This document shows positions 44,873 to 54,222 of a DNA stretch of 64,000 nucleotides, piece by piece. The position numbers and the translations under genes are program-made. The notes under the pieces are model-generated. The model had not been told where the DNA came from. It did not search any database and saw nothing but the letters and a program-made list of their open reading frames with translations. Source of the DNA: Serpens gallinarum (GTDB lineage: Bacteria > Pseudomonadota > Gammaproteobacteria > Pseudomonadales > Pseudomonadaceae); the NCBI RefSeq assembly GCF_014836765.1, contig NZ_JACSQG010000001.1:430896-494895 (forward strand), in the 5' to 3' direction. Position 1 is the stretch's first letter. Every line of letters starts with the position of its first letter.

Positions 44873-46165
44873 TCAGCCTTCTCCGCGTTCGCGAGCAATG
44901 GCGCGGTAGCCAATGTCGCTGCGGTAGAAGCAGCCGTTCCAGCGGATTTTTTCTGCCAGACGATACGCCTGCTGCTGGGCATCGGCCACGCTGCTGCCAA
45001 TTGCCGTGGCGCACAGTACACGACCGCCGGCGGTGATCACCTGATTTTGTGCATTCAGCGCCGTGCCGGCATGGAACACCTTGCCGTCCAGCTGGGCGGC
45101 AGCATCCAGGCCTTCGATCACGTCACCCTTGGCGTAGTCGCCTGGGTAGCCGCCGGCAGCGAGGACCACGCCGACTGTCGGACGTGGGTCCCAGGTAGCC
45201 TCGACCTTGTCCAGCGCCTTGGCCAGTGCGGCCTCGACCAGCAGGACCAGCGAAGACTCCAGGCGGATCATGATCGGCTGGGTTTCCGGGTCGCCGAAGC
45301 GACAGTTGAACTCGATGACCTTGGGCGTTCCGGCCTTATCGATCATCAGGCCGGCGTACAGGAAGCCGGTGTAGACATTGCCTTCGCCAGCCATGCCGCG
45401 CACGGTCGGGTAAATGACTTCGTCCATCACACGCTGGTGGATGGCATCGGTGACCACCGGAGCGGGGGAGTAGGCGCCCATGCCGCCGGTGTTCGGGCCG
45501 CTGTCGCCATCGCCGACGCGCTTGTGGTCCTGGCTGGTAGCCATGGGCAGCACGTTTTCGCCGTCCACCATGACGATGAAGCTGGCTTCTTCGCCATCGA
45601 GAAATTCCTCGATGACCACGCGCGAACCGGCCTCACCGAAGGCATTGCCGGACAGCATGTCACGCACGGCATCTTCGGCCTCGGCCAGGGTCATGGCGAC
45701 GATCACGCCCTTGCCGGCGGCCAGGCCATCGGCCTTGATGACAATCGGCGCGCCCTTTTCATGCAGGTAGGCCAGGGCCGGTTCGACTTCAGTGAAGTTC
45801 TGATAGTCGGCGGTGGGAATCTTGTGGCGAGCCAGGAAGTCCTTGGTGAACGCCTTGGAACCTTCCAACTGAGCGGCGGCCGCAGTCGGGCCGAAAATAT
45901 CCAGCTTGCGGGTGCGGAACAGATCGACCACGCCTTTCACCAGCGGCGCTTCCGGGCCGACGATGGTCAGTTGTACGTTTTTTTCGGCGAAATCAGCCAG
46001 TGCCTCAATGTCGAGCACGTCGATGGCGACGTTCTCGCATTTAGCCTCGGTGGCGGTGCCGGCGTTACCGGGTGCGACGAAAACCTTCTCGACGCGCTTG
46101 TCCTGCGCGACCTTCCAGGCTAGGGCGTGCTCACGACCGCCGCTGCCGATGATCAATACGTTCAT
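44873..46165 (-). CDS. purD: Phosphoribosylamine-glycine ligase
   Basis: PurD joins glycine to phosphoribosylamine with ATP in step 2 of purine synthesis. The 430-residue product begins MNVLIIGSGGREHALAWK, has GPEAPLVKGVVD and the ATP-grasp segments IVIKADGLAAGKGV, VIEEFLDGEEASFI and KVIEFNCRFGDPETQ. The ATG at 46165 follows GGGAGAAAG; the open frame to 46372 upstream runs through a dispersed repeat and is not coding. It follows purH on the same strand, the usual Pseudomonas arrangement. Confidence 0.97.
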   Translation of the reverse strand: MNVLIIGSGGREHALAWKVAQDKRVEKVFVAPGNAGTATEAKCENVAIDVLDIEALADFAEKNVQLTIVGPEAPLVKGVVDLFRTRKLDIFGPTAAAAQLEGSKAFTKDFLARHKIPTADYQNFTEVEPALAYLHEKGAPIVIKADGLAAGKGVIVAMTLAEAEDAVRDMLSGNAFGEAGSRVVIEEFLDGEEASFIVMVDGENVLPMATSQDHKRVGDGDSGPNTGGMGAYSPAPVVTDAIHQRVMDEVIYPTVRGMAGEGNVYTGFLYAGLMIDKAGTPKVIEFNCRFGDPETQPIMIRLESSLVLLVEAALAKALDKVEATWDPRPTVGVVLAAGGYPGDYAKGDVIEGLDAAAQLDGKVFHAGTALNAQNQVITAGGRVLCATAIGSSVADAQQQAYRLAEKIRWNGCFYRSDIGYRAIARERGEG

Positions 46166-46200
46166 TTCTTTCTCCCGTTGGGGGCGGGCCTGTGGCCCGC

Positions 46201-46226
46201 GGTGGATAAGCAGAGCGTTATCCACC
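46201..46226. repeat. Dispersed GGTGGAT-type inverted repeat between purH and purD
   Basis: GGTGGATAA (46201-46209) and TTATCCACC (46218-46226) are perfect inverted arms around an 8-base loop and are followed by CTAC. A further partial copy, GTAGAGTGG to CCATCCACC, continues to 46275. The layout equals that of the element at 20088-20113 (9-base arms, 8-base loop, CTAC after), marking one dispersed family. Confidence 0.72.
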
Positions 46227-46280
46227 CTACGATGTCTGGCGTTCCCTGTAGAGTGGAGGCCGAAGCCATCCACCAGCGGA

Positions 46281-47888
46281 TCAATGGCGGAAGTGACGCA
46301 TTCCCGTAAAGACCATCGCAATTCCGGCTTCGTTGGCCGCATCGATGACTTCTGCATCGCGCATCGAGCCACCCGGCTGGATCACGGCGGTGATGCCGGC
46401 GGCGGCGGCGTTGTCCAGGCCGTCGCGGAACGGGAAGAAGGCATCGGAGGCCATTACGGCGCCCTGAACCTGCAGGCCGGCGTGTTCGGCCTTGATTGCG
46501 GCGATGCGGGCGGAGTTGACGCGGCTCATTTGCCCGGCACCCACGCCCACGGTCTGGCGGTTCTTGGCATAGACGATGGCGTTGGACTTGACGAACTTGG
46601 CCACTTTCCAGGCGAAGATCAGGTCATGGATTTCCTGCTCGCTCGGCGCGCGCTGGGTCACGACCTTGAGGTCGGATTCGGTGATCATGCCGATGTCGCG
46701 GCTCTGCACCAGCAAGCCGCCGTTGACGCGCTTGTAGTCCAGGCCATTGACGCGCTCGGCAGGCCACTGGCCGCACTCCAGCAGGCGAATGTTGGCCTTG
46801 GCGGCGACCACAGCACGAGCGTCGGCGGAAATGCTTGGGGCGATGATCACTTCGACGAACTGACGCTCGACGATGGCCTGGGCGGTAGCACCGTCCAGCT
46901 CGCGGTTGAAGGCGATGATGCCGCCGAACGCCGACTCGCTGTCGGTGGCATAGGCCAGGTCATAGGCCTTGCGGATGCCGCCCTCGGCTTCCGGTACCAC
47001 GGCGACGCCGCACGGGTTGGCGTGCTTGACGATCACACAGGCCGGCTTGGTGAAGCTCTTCACGCACTCCAGCGCAGCGTCGGTGTCGGCCACGTTGTTG
47101 TAGGACAGCTCCTTGCCCTGCAGTTGCGTGGCGGTGGCGATACAGGCTTCGGCGGGCTGGGCTTCGACGTAGAAGGCTGCCTGCTGGTGCGGGTTTTCGC
47201 CGTAGCGCATGTCCTGCGCCTTGATGAACTGGCTGTTGAAGGTGCGCGGGAACTGGCCACGGTTTGCCGTGGACAGGGTCTCGCTGCTTTGATCGATGGT
47301 GCCCAGGTAGTTGGCGATCATGCCGTCGTAGGCCGCGGTGTGCTCAAAGGCCTTGAGGGCCAGGTCGAAGCGCTGCGCGTAGCTGAGGCCACCGGCCTTG
47401 AGGGATTCGACGATGCCGGCATAGTCGCTGGCGTTGACCACGATGGCCACGTCCTTATGATTTTTCGCGGCGGAACGCACCATGGTCGGCCCGCCGATGT
47501 CGATGTTCTCGATGGCGTCGGGCAGCGTGCAGTCCGGCTTGCTCACGGTGGCCGCAAAGGGGTAGAGGTTGACCGCCACCAAGTCGATCGGCTGGATGCC
47601 GTGCTCGGCCATCACCGCGCCGTCCAGGTCACGACGGCCAAGAATGCCGCCGTGGATCTTCGGGTGCAGGGTCTTGACCCGGCCATCCATCATTTCCGGA
47701 AAACCGGTGTAGTCGGCAACTTCCACAGCGGCAATTCCGCTGTCCTGGAGCAGCTTGAAGGTGCCACCCGTGGAGAGAATCTCGACGCCCAGGGCGGCGA
47801 GTTCACGGGCGAAGTCGACGACGCCGGATTTGTCGGACACGCTGATCAGCGCGCGGCGGACGGAAAGACGGGTGGTTTGGTCGGTCAT
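46281..47888 (-). CDS. purH: Bifunctional AICAR transformylase/IMP cyclohydrolase
   Basis: PurH performs the last two steps of IMP synthesis. The 535-residue product begins with the IMP cyclohydrolase domain ([51 protein letters not shown]). The formyltransferase domain follows with [20 protein letters not shown], the catalytic Lys-His pair in VKHANPCG, and [11 protein letters not shown]. The length is normal. It is preceded by fis across a repeat-bearing gap and precedes purD. Confidence 0.97.
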   Translation of the reverse strand: MTDQTTRLSVRRALISVSDKSGVVDFARELAALGVEILSTGGTFKLLQDSGIAAVEVADYTGFPEMMDGRVKTLHPKIHGGILGRRDLDGAVMAEHGIQPIDLVAVNLYPFAATVSKPDCTLPDAIENIDIGGPTMVRSAAKNHKDVAIVVNASDYAGIVESLKAGGLSYAQRFDLALKAFEHTAAYDGMIANYLGTIDQSSETLSTANRGQFPRTFNSQFIKAQDMRYGENPHQQAAFYVEAQPAEACIATATQLQGKELSYNNVADTDAALECVKSFTKPACVIVKHANPCGVAVVPEAEGGIRKAYDLAYATDSESAFGGIIAFNRELDGATAQAIVERQFVEVIIAPSISADARAVVAAKANIRLLECGQWPAERVNGLDYKRVNGGLLVQSRDIGMITESDLKVVTQRAPSEQEIHDLIFAWKVAKFVKSNAIVYAKNRQTVGVGAGQMSRVNSARIAAIKAEHAGLQVQGAVMASDAFFPFRDGLDNAAAAGITAVIQPGGSMRDAEVIDAANEAGIAMVFTGMRHFRH

Positions 47889-47919
47889 AGCGATTCCATC
47901 AAAGGTTTAGCTGACAGCA

Positions 47920-47960
47920 CAAGCCGCAAGTACAGGGAAAACGCATCTGCTTGCGGCTTG
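47920..47960. repeat. Inverted repeat between fis and purH
   Basis: CAAGCCGCAAG (47920-47930) and CTTGCGGCTTG (47950-47960) are perfect 11-base inverted arms with a 19-base loop. A further direct half copy (CTGCGGCTTGTGGCTT) runs to 47980, at the end of fis. Such TTGCGGCTTG units are a common Pseudomonas intergenic repeat type; the stem may attenuate fis-to-purH read-through. Confidence 0.68.
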
Positions 47961-47978
47961 GAGCCTGCGGCTTGTGGC

Positions 47979-48302
47979 TTAAAGAAGGTCGTACTGCTTG
48001 AGTTTCTTGCGCAGGGTGCCGCGGTTCAGGCCGAGCAGCTCGGAAGCTTTGGTCTGGTTGCCCTTCACATGATTCATCACAGTTTCCAGCAGCGGGGCTT
48101 CCACTTCGGAAAGCACCAGGTTGTACACATCCGTGACGGAGGCGCCCTCGAGATGGGCGAAATAATTTTTCAGCGCCTGCTCCACGCTGCCGCGCAGGGT
48201 CGGTTGACCCTCCTCAATAGGCGTGTTCAGGTGCTGTTTCAGGTTGGCTTGCTCACTCACGGGTGTTGTTCCACTTAAAAAGGTCTCGGTCATCGTCGTC
48301 AT
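47979..48302 (-). CDS. fis: DNA-binding protein Fis
   Basis: Fis is a nucleoid protein that bends DNA and activates rRNA promoters in fast growth. The 107-residue product ends with the fixed Fis helix-turn-helix NQTKASELLGLNRGTLRKKL. The middle part (VLSEVEAPLLETVMNHVKG) is the dimer helix. The first ATG at 48302 overlaps the dusB stop by four bases and gives the length of the Pseudomonas protein; a second ATG lies three codons in. As in other gammaproteobacteria, it is cotranscribed downstream of dusB. Confidence 0.96.
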   Translation of the reverse strand: MTTMTETFLSGTTPVSEQANLKQHLNTPIEEGQPTLRGSVEQALKNYFAHLEGASVTDVYNLVLSEVEAPLLETVMNHVKGNQTKASELLGLNRGTLRKKLKQYDLL

Positions 48303-49297
48303 GCGGCCACCTCTTCTTCAGCGTCGATTCGCGCGGCGAAGAATTCTCGAATGCTGGCGCGCTGCGCGTCCGTGTTGTCCAAACGATTGAATTGAGCACG
48401 GAACTCCTTGGCGCCCGGCAGGGTTGCCAGGTACCAGCCGACATGCTTGCGGGCGATGCGAACGCCCATGACATCTCCATAGAAAACATGCAGTGCGGCC
48501 AGGTGTTCCAGCAGTATGTGTTGCACCTCGATCAGGCCTGGTCCCGGCAACTGCTCGCCGGTTTCCAGAAAATGGGCGATTTCACGAAAAATCCACGGGC
48601 GTCCCTGAGCAGCCCGGCCAATCAGCAATCCATCGGCGCCTGTGTGTGCGAGCACCGCGTGGGCCTTGTGCGGTGAGTCGATGTCGCCATTGGCGAACAC
48701 CGGCATCGACACGGCCTGCTTGATGCTTGCGATGCTGTCGTATTCGGCCTCGCCGGTGTACAGGTCGGCGCGGGTGCGGCCATGCACCGCCAGGGCGGCT
48801 ATGCCTGCCTGCTCAGCGATCCTCGCTATTGTGATGCCGTTTTTGTTCTGACGATCCCATCCCGTACGTATTTTAAGCGTCACCGGTACATCGACCGCGG
48901 CTACCACGGCGGCGAGAATCTCCGCCACCAGTCGCTCGTCTTTCATCAGCGCAGACCCAGCGGCCTTGTTACAGACCTTCTTGGCCGGGCAGCCCATGTT
49001 GATGTCGATGATCTGCGCGCCCAATGCGACATTGGCGCGCGCCGCTTCAGCGAGCATGAGCGCGTCGCCGCCGGCGATCTGCACCGAACGCGGCTCGGGA
49101 TCATCTTCATGAGGCAGGCGCAGGCGTGACTTGCGGCTGTTCCACAGCCGTACGTCGCTGGTGACCATCTCAGACACCACCAGCCCCGCGCCAAAACGCC
49201 GGCAAAGCTGGCGGAATGGCTGATCCGTCACGCCCGCCATGGGCGCCAGGATCAAACGGTTGGGCAATGTGTAGGGGCCGATACGTAGCGCTGACAT
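48299..49297 (-). CDS. dusB: tRNA-dihydrouridine synthase B
   Basis: DusB reduces uridines to dihydrouridine in the D-loop of tRNAs with FMN and NADPH. The 332-residue product has LILAPMAGVTDQPFRQLCRR, the catalytic-Cys segment INMGCPAKKVCNKAAGS, VTLKIRTGWD, AVHGRTRADLYTG and GADGLLIGRAAQGRPW, all FMN-binding features of the family. The ATG at 49297 follows GGGAAG; upstream codons to 49378 overlap the candidate promoter. It leads the dusB-fis pair. Confidence 0.95.
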   Translation of the reverse strand: MSALRIGPYTLPNRLILAPMAGVTDQPFRQLCRRFGAGLVVSEMVTSDVRLWNSRKSRLRLPHEDDPEPRSVQIAGGDALMLAEAARANVALGAQIIDINMGCPAKKVCNKAAGSALMKDERLVAEILAAVVAAVDVPVTLKIRTGWDRQNKNGITIARIAEQAGIAALAVHGRTRADLYTGEAEYDSIASIKQAVSMPVFANGDIDSPHKAHAVLAHTGADGLLIGRAAQGRPWIFREIAHFLETGEQLPGPGLIEVQHILLEHLAALHVFYGDVMGVRIARKHVGWYLATLPGAKEFRAQFNRLDNTDAQRASIREFFAARIDAEEEVAA

Positions 49298-49360
49298 AGG
49301 ACTTCCCTGCATGGGGCCTGCTGGTTCAGGTCGAATCGGGGACTGCAAAAAAGGGTGGGC

Positions 49361-49389
49361 ATAATACCCGCTCTTCATGAACGGATAAA
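49361..49389 (-). promoter_or_regulatory. Candidate sigma-70 promoter of dusB-fis
   Basis: On the minus strand a -10 TATTAT (49361-49366) lies 17 bases after a weak -35 TTTATC (49384-49389), with the dusB start about 65 bases further on. An inverted pair GCTTATC/GATAAGC (49422-49452) sits upstream. Spacing is ideal, but only the -10 matches well. Confidence 0.4.
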
Positions 49390-49479
49390 GGTCGAACTGA
49401 ACAAATTCTGAGCAGCTTGGGGCTTATCGCCAAGGGTTGTTTTGTGATAAGCGCAGCCCGAAATTGGCTTTAACCACCA

Positions 49480-50670
49480 TCATTCCGGCGAATGAAAGCC
49501 CAGGCTGTAGTTCACTGCCTTAGCGCCGGGGTCCAGGATGTCCAGCGAAATGTGGATCGGCGTTTGAGGTGGCATTTCCCGCTGACCGGCCAATTCGCCA
49601 CTCAGGTACTCGCTGGGCTTGAAGCGCCGGCTGGCCAGCAATTGGCCGTTGATATCGGAGAAGCGCATTTCCAGCAGTGGGAAGGGTTGTGCGAAGGCGG
49701 CGCGGTTATACAGGATCGCATCCACAATCAGCGCGCCGGTATAACGTGGGTGGCTGCGCACCACCAGGTTGCTGCTCTTGATCTGGGTAATGTCCACCTT
49801 GGACGGCAGGCTGCAGCCCACCAGCGGACACAGCTGCTCGAACCAGGGGCGGTAGCGGTCCTGACGTGCCAGTTCTGCATAGTGGTAGTAGACATACTGC
49901 GCGGCCAGACCCAGCAGGGCGAGCAGGATCAACAAGCTCCAGCCAATCCAGCGTCCCCAGGGTTTCTTCGGGCGTTGCCATTCCAGTTGCAAGGGAGGTT
50001 CATTGAGCTGATCCAGGCCGCCCTCGTAGTGGCGGGCGGACAAATCGCCGTCAGGCTGGGCGTGCATGGACTCGAGCTTGGGCGTGGTGGAGCTGGAGCG
50101 CGCACCACGTGTGGGTGCCTCAGGTTCCAGCTCGCCCAGCGCAGGCTCGATGTGCAGCTCGCGGCGGGCTTTGCTGTCGGTCGTTTCGTCGAGCAGGGCC
50201 TCGGCCCAAGCCTCGTCATCCGTTATCGGGGCGTCCGGCGCGTCATCGAATGAGGGCTCGTCGGTGGCGTGCAGAGAGAGGAACTGCTGAGAAAGTTGAT
50301 GTTCCTCCTGTTCCAGGCGCTCCAGCTCTCGATCCAGGTCCATGTCGCCCAGGTCTAGGTCATCATGGATGCGCAGGTCATCCTCCACGGGATTGCGTGG
50401 TGCTGCCGGGGTAGCCGTCGGGGCAGGCGGGGAAACGCCCGGGGCGGCTGGTTTGGTTTGCGCAGCGGACTTGGCCGTGGTCGTCGTGGTAGGCCTGGAC
50501 GCCGGAGCTGGGACTTGAATCGCAGCGTCGCCGAGGACCTGGCGGGCGGCATTGAACACATGGAGACATGCGCCGCAGCGAACCGCGCCATGGGCAGCGC
50601 CCAACTGCGCGCGGCTGACGCGAAAGCTGGTTCGGCAATGGGGGCACTGGGCGACGAATGTCTCGGTCAT
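49480..50670 (-). CDS. Zinc-ribbon DUF3426 membrane protein
   Basis: A 396-residue protein of unknown function. The N-terminal MJ0042-type zinc ribbon has CPHC at residues 9-12 and CGAC at 32-35. A long Pro/Ala/Thr and acidic linker follows (about residues 50-230). One transmembrane helix, WIGWSLLILLALLGLAAQYVYYHY, lies near residue 245. The C-terminal DUF3426 domain (LCPLVGCSLPSKVDITQIKSSNLVVRSHP) lies outside the cytoplasm. It follows prmA on the same strand, a stable Pseudomonas arrangement. No enzymatic motif is visible. Confidence 0.88.
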   Translation of the reverse strand: MTETFVAQCPHCRTSFRVSRAQLGAAHGAVRCGACLHVFNAARQVLGDAAIQVPAPASRPTTTTTAKSAAQTKPAAPGVSPPAPTATPAAPRNPVEDDLRIHDDLDLGDMDLDRELERLEQEEHQLSQQFLSLHATDEPSFDDAPDAPITDDEAWAEALLDETTDSKARRELHIEPALGELEPEAPTRGARSSSTTPKLESMHAQPDGDLSARHYEGGLDQLNEPPLQLEWQRPKKPWGRWIGWSLLILLALLGLAAQYVYYHYAELARQDRYRPWFEQLCPLVGCSLPSKVDITQIKSSNLVVRSHPRYTGALIVDAILYNRAAFAQPFPLLEMRFSDINGQLLASRRFKPSEYLSGELAGQREMPPQTPIHISLDILDPGAKAVNYSLGFHSPE

Positions 50671-50754
50671 GGAACAATCCGCTGAAAACAGGGGCGTCTA
50701 GTCTAGCGCAAGCTCCCAGGCTGGTGGTCAGGGCCTGGGGGAACATCTGATCGT

Positions 50755-51636
50755 TCAGCCGTGACGCACGCCGCTGATCCGCACCCAGCCGACTTGTTCT
50801 GCGGTGGGATCGAGATTGAAGTCTGCAGCATAGGCGGCGCGCACCTCTTCGGCCTGTTCGGCGAGGATACCGGACAGCGCCAGCCGCCCGCCCGTCTTGA
50901 CCAGGGAGGTGATCTGCGGCGCCAAGGCGACCAGCGGCCCGGCAAGAATGTTGGCGACGACGACGTCAGCCTGTTCCTGGGGCAGGTTCTCGGGCAGGTA
51001 GACCGGGAAGCGCGCCGGGTCGATGCCGTTACGGGTGGCGTTGTCGCGCGAGGCTTCTACGGCTTGCGGATCGATGTCCGTGCCGACTGCGTGCTCTGCG
51101 CCCAAAAGCAGGGCGGCAATGGCCAGGATGCCCGAGCCACAACCGAAGTCGAGCACCGTACAACCCTCCAGTGCCTGACTGTCCAGCCATTGCAGGCACA
51201 GTGCAGTGGTCGGATGGGTGCCGGTGCCAAAGGCCAGTCCCGGATCGAGCAGCAGGTTGACGGCGTCGGGCTCGGGTGCTTCGTGCCAGCTCGGTACGAT
51301 CCACAGGCGACGACCGAAGCGCATGGGCTGGAAATTGTCCATCCAGCTGCGTTCCCAGTCCTGATCCTCTATGCGTTCGATGTGGTGCTCCGGAAGCGGG
51401 TCACCGGTCAGCAGGCGCAGGTGGGCGACGACCTGGTCGGCATCGGCATCGCCTTCGAACAGCGCGAGCAGGTGGGTGTGGCTCCACAGCGGCGTGGTAC
51501 CCAGGTCCGGTTCGAATATCGGCTGATCCTCGGCGTCCATGAAGGTGACCGAGACGGCGCCGACTTCGAGTAGCGCATCCTCGTAGGTCTCCGCCTGGTC
51601 AGGGGTGATGGCGAGACGGACTTGTAGCCAGGGCAT
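50755..51636 (-). CDS. prmA: Ribosomal protein L11 methyltransferase
   Basis: PrmA trimethylates several amino groups of ribosomal protein L11. The 293-residue product begins [24 protein letters not shown] (substrate-binding domain). The methyltransferase domain has [22 protein letters not shown], the SAM motif [20 protein letters not shown], and [10 protein letters not shown] with the NPPY-like active-site segment replaced by NIL, as usual for PrmA. It lies downstream of accC beyond a large hairpin. Confidence 0.96.
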   Translation of the reverse strand: MPWLQVRLAITPDQAETYEDALLEVGAVSVTFMDAEDQPIFEPDLGTTPLWSHTHLLALFEGDADADQVVAHLRLLTGDPLPEHHIERIEDQDWERSWMDNFQPMRFGRRLWIVPSWHEAPEPDAVNLLLDPGLAFGTGTHPTTALCLQWLDSQALEGCTVLDFGCGSGILAIAALLLGAEHAVGTDIDPQAVEASRDNATRNGIDPARFPVYLPENLPQEQADVVVANILAGPLVALAPQITSLVKTGGRLALSGILAEQAEEVRAAYAADFNLDPTAEQVGWVRISGVRHG

Positions 51637-51656
51637 AAAAACCTCGTTGTAAAACG

Positions 51657-51724
51657 GCTGAAGGCTGGAAAGCTGGACGAAAGGGGGATTATCCGCTTTT
51701 CCGTCCGGCCATCCAGCCTTCAGC
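51657..51724. terminator. Large hairpin between accC and prmA
   Basis: GCTGAAGGCTGGA (51657-51669) and TCCAGCCTTCAGC (51712-51724) are perfect 13-base arms enclosing 42 bases with a second, imperfect stem (GGACGAAAG with CTTTTCCGTCC). On the minus strand the stem is followed by CGTTTTAC, so it can act as a terminator for the aroQ-accBC transcript. Confidence 0.6.
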
Positions 51725-51742
51725 GCTTTTGTCGACTTTTGC

Positions 51743-53095
51743 TTAGTGCTTGTCCATCCCCAGCTTCTTTTCCAGGTAGTGGATATTCACACCACCCTTG
51801 CAGAAGCCTTCGTCACGGGTCAGATCGCGGTGCAGCGGCACGTTGGTCTTGATCCCGTCGATTACGATTTCGTCCAGGGCATTGCGCATGCGCGCCATGG
51901 CTTCGTCGCGGGTGGCACCGTAGGTGATGATCTTGCCGATCAGCGAGTCGTAGTTCGGCGGTACGGCATAGCCGCTGTACAGGTGCGAGTCGACGCGCAC
52001 GCCGTTGCCGCCTGGCGCGTGATAGTGCTTGATCTTGCCCGGGCTGGGCATAAAGGTCGCCGGGTCTTCGGCGTTGATCCGGCACTCCAGCGCATGGCCA
52101 CGAATCACCACGTCTTGCTGCTTGATCGACAGCTTGTTGCCGGCGGCGATGCTGAGCATCTCCTTGACGATGTCGAAGCCGGTGACCATTTCGGTGATCG
52201 GGTGCTCGACCTGCACGCGCGTATTCATCTCGATGAAGTAGAAACGGCCGTCTTCATAGAGGAACTCGAACGTGCCAGCGCCCCGGTAGCCGATCTCGAT
52301 GCAGGCATCGACACAGCGCTTGAGCACTTCGGCGCGGGCCTTTTCGTCGATGAACGGCGCAGGCGCTTCTTCCAGAACCTTCTGGTGACGACGCTGCAGC
52401 GAGCAGTCGCGATCGCCCAGGTGAATGGCGTTGCCCTGCCCGTCGGAGAGTACCTGGATTTCCACGTGACGCGGATTGCCGAGGAACTTCTCCAGATAGA
52501 CCATCGGGTTGCCGAACGCAGCACCAGCTTCGGTGCGGGTCAGCTTGGCCGACTTGATCAGGTCTTCTTCCTTGTGCACCACGCGCATACCGCGACCACC
52601 GCCGCCGCCGGCGGCCTTGATGATCACCGGATAGCCCACTTCACGGGCGATGCGCAGGGCTTCCTGCTCATCTTCCGGCAGCGGGCCGTCGGAGCCGGGC
52701 ACCACAGGTACGCCGGATTTGATCATCGCGTTCTTGGCGGACACCTTGTCGCCCATCAGGCGGATGGTCTCGGCTTTCGGCCCAACGAAGGCGAAGCCGG
52801 AGCGTTCGACCTGTTCGGCAAAGTCGGCGTTTTCAGCCAGGAAGCCGTAGCCCGGGTGGATCGCTGTGGCGCCAGTGACTTCGGCGGCAGCAATGATGGC
52901 CGGGATGGACAGGTAAGACTGGGCAGCGTTCGCTGGGCCGATGCACACCGACTCGTCGGCCAGCGACAAGTGCATCAGCTCACGGTCCGCGGTGGAGTGT
53001 ACCGCCACGGTCTTGATACCCAGTTCCTTGCAGGCACGCAGGATACGCAGGGCGATCTCGCCGCGGTTGGCAATCAGAACTTTTTCCAGCTGCAT
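51743..53095 (-). CDS. accC: Acetyl-CoA carboxylase, biotin carboxylase subunit
   Basis: AccC carboxylates the biotin of BCCP with ATP and bicarbonate, the first half of malonyl-CoA synthesis. The 450-residue product has [29 protein letters not shown], the ATP-grasp glycine loop [14 protein letters not shown], and [12 protein letters not shown] plus [13 protein letters not shown] for metal and bicarbonate binding. The ATG at 53095 was chosen; seven upstream codons from 53116 overlap accB. It follows accB by 17 bases. Confidence 0.97.
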   Translation of the reverse strand: MQLEKVLIANRGEIALRILRACKELGIKTVAVHSTADRELMHLSLADESVCIGPANAAQSYLSIPAIIAAAEVTGATAIHPGYGFLAENADFAEQVERSGFAFVGPKAETIRLMGDKVSAKNAMIKSGVPVVPGSDGPLPEDEQEALRIAREVGYPVIIKAAGGGGGRGMRVVHKEEDLIKSAKLTRTEAGAAFGNPMVYLEKFLGNPRHVEIQVLSDGQGNAIHLGDRDCSLQRRHQKVLEEAPAPFIDEKARAEVLKRCVDACIEIGYRGAGTFEFLYEDGRFYFIEMNTRVQVEHPITEMVTGFDIVKEMLSIAAGNKLSIKQQDVVIRGHALECRINAEDPATFMPSPGKIKHYHAPGGNGVRVDSHLYSGYAVPPNYDSLIGKIITYGATRDEAMARMRNALDEIVIDGIKTNVPLHRDLTRDEGFCKGGVNIHYLEKKLGMDKH

Positions 53096-53112
53096 CGCAG
53101 GTTCCCCGCGCA

Positions 53113-53568
53113 TCAAACGATGGTGAACAGCGGCTGGTCGAATTCTACCGGCTGACCGTTCTCCATCAGGATGGATTCAATGACGCCACTGGCTTCAGCT
53201 TCGATGTGGTTCATCATTTTCATCGCTTCGACGATGCACAGGATGTCGCCCTTCTTCACGGTCTGGCCGACTTCAACGAAGTTGGCCGAGGTCGGCGAAG
53301 AGGCGCGATAGAAGGTGCCGACCATGGGCGAGCGGACCACGTGGCCGTTCAGCTTGGGTGCGGCCGGCGCAGCGTCGGCAACCGGAGCGGCGGCCGGCGC
53401 AGCGGCCGGAGCGGCAACTTGAGCAGGCGCTTGAGCGTAGACGGTCTGAGCGACCTTATTGTTGTGGCGACTGATGCGGACGGACTCTTCGCCTTCGCGA
53501 ATTTCCAGTTCGTCGATACCGGACTCTTCCAGCAGCTCGATCAGTTTCTTGACTTTACGGATATCCAT
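53113..53568 (-). CDS. accB: Biotin carboxyl carrier protein of acetyl-CoA carboxylase
   Basis: BCCP carries carboxybiotin between biotin carboxylase and carboxyltransferase. The 151-residue product has the helical start [17 protein letters not shown], an Ala/Pro-rich linker (residues 45-70) and the biotinyl domain with EAMKMMN, where Lys117 is biotinylated. The C-terminus [13 protein letters not shown] is as expected. It lies 23 bases after aroQ and just before accC, the fixed aroQ-accB-accC order of pseudomonads. Confidence 0.97.
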   Translation of the reverse strand: MDIRKVKKLIELLEESGIDELEIREGEESVRISRHNNKVAQTVYAQAPAQVAAPAAAPAAAPVADAAPAAPKLNGHVVRSPMVGTFYRASSPTSANFVEVGQTVKKGDILCIVEAMKMMNHIEAEASGVIESILMENGQPVEFDQPLFTIV

Positions 53569-53591
53569 TAAGCAATCACTCCCAAGTGGGG

Positions 53592-54035
53592 TCAGGGGCG
53601 TTCAAGGTGTTCTAGTGCCGCCTCCAGGGCCAAGCGATAACCGCTGGCGCCGAGACCGCAAATCACTCCCACCGCAATGTCGGAGAAGTAGGAGTGATGC
53701 CGGAAAGGTTCACGTTTATGTACGTTGGACAGGTGAACTTCGATGAATGGGATGCTCACCGCCAGCAGCGCGTCACGTAATGCGACGCTTGTGTGCGTAA
53801 AAGCGGCCGGGTTGATGATGATGAACTGCACGCCTTCGCCTTGGGCGGCGTGGATGCGGTCGATCAACTGATACTCGGCATTGCTCTGCAGATGGCTGAG
53901 GGTATGGCCGGCGCTGTGTGCGCGTTGCTCGAGGTCCTGATTGATCTGCTCGAGGGTGACAGCCCCATAAAGCCCGGGCTCACGCGTGCCGAGCAGGTTG
54001 AGATTGGGGCCGTGCAGCACCAGTAAGCTGGCCAT
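53592..54035 (-). CDS. aroQ: 3-Dehydroquinate dehydratase, type II
   Basis: AroQ dehydrates 3-dehydroquinate in the shikimate pathway. The 147-residue product has [20 protein letters not shown] with the catalytic Tyr, [18 protein letters not shown] with the substrate-binding Asn and His, and [19 protein letters not shown]. The ATG at 54035 follows AAGGATT; five upstream in-frame codons are ignored. It is the first gene of the aroQ-accBC operon. About 190 bases separate it from dsbD with no strong hairpin. Confidence 0.96.
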   Translation of the reverse strand: MASLLVLHGPNLNLLGTREPGLYGAVTLEQINQDLEQRAHSAGHTLSHLQSNAEYQLIDRIHAAQGEGVQFIIINPAAFTHTSVALRDALLAVSIPFIEVHLSNVHKREPFRHHSYFSDIAVGVICGLGASGYRLALEAALEHLERP

Positions 54036-54222
54036 GGGAATCCTTGTCACGGTGGAAAGCGGTGAAATATGCCGGCAAAGGTGGGTGGCTGTCTAGATAA
54101 GAACAGTAGGCCGCCGATTGGTGGGGGTTTGCCGAAATTGTCAGGAAAATGGATCTTTTGTCGAAGGGCGCGACCGCCTGGTCAGCGATGCGCCGGTGAC
54201 GATGGGTCAATAACCGCCTCAC

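Noticed and set aside
45906-48278. 790-codon plus-strand open frame opposite purD, purH and fis
   Set aside because: It spans several genes and a dispersed repeat on the other strand, has no ribosome site and no recognisable domain; it is an artefact of GC-rich codons.
51746-53155. 469-codon plus-strand open frame opposite accC
   Set aside because: It mirrors accC exactly and has no family-like sequence.
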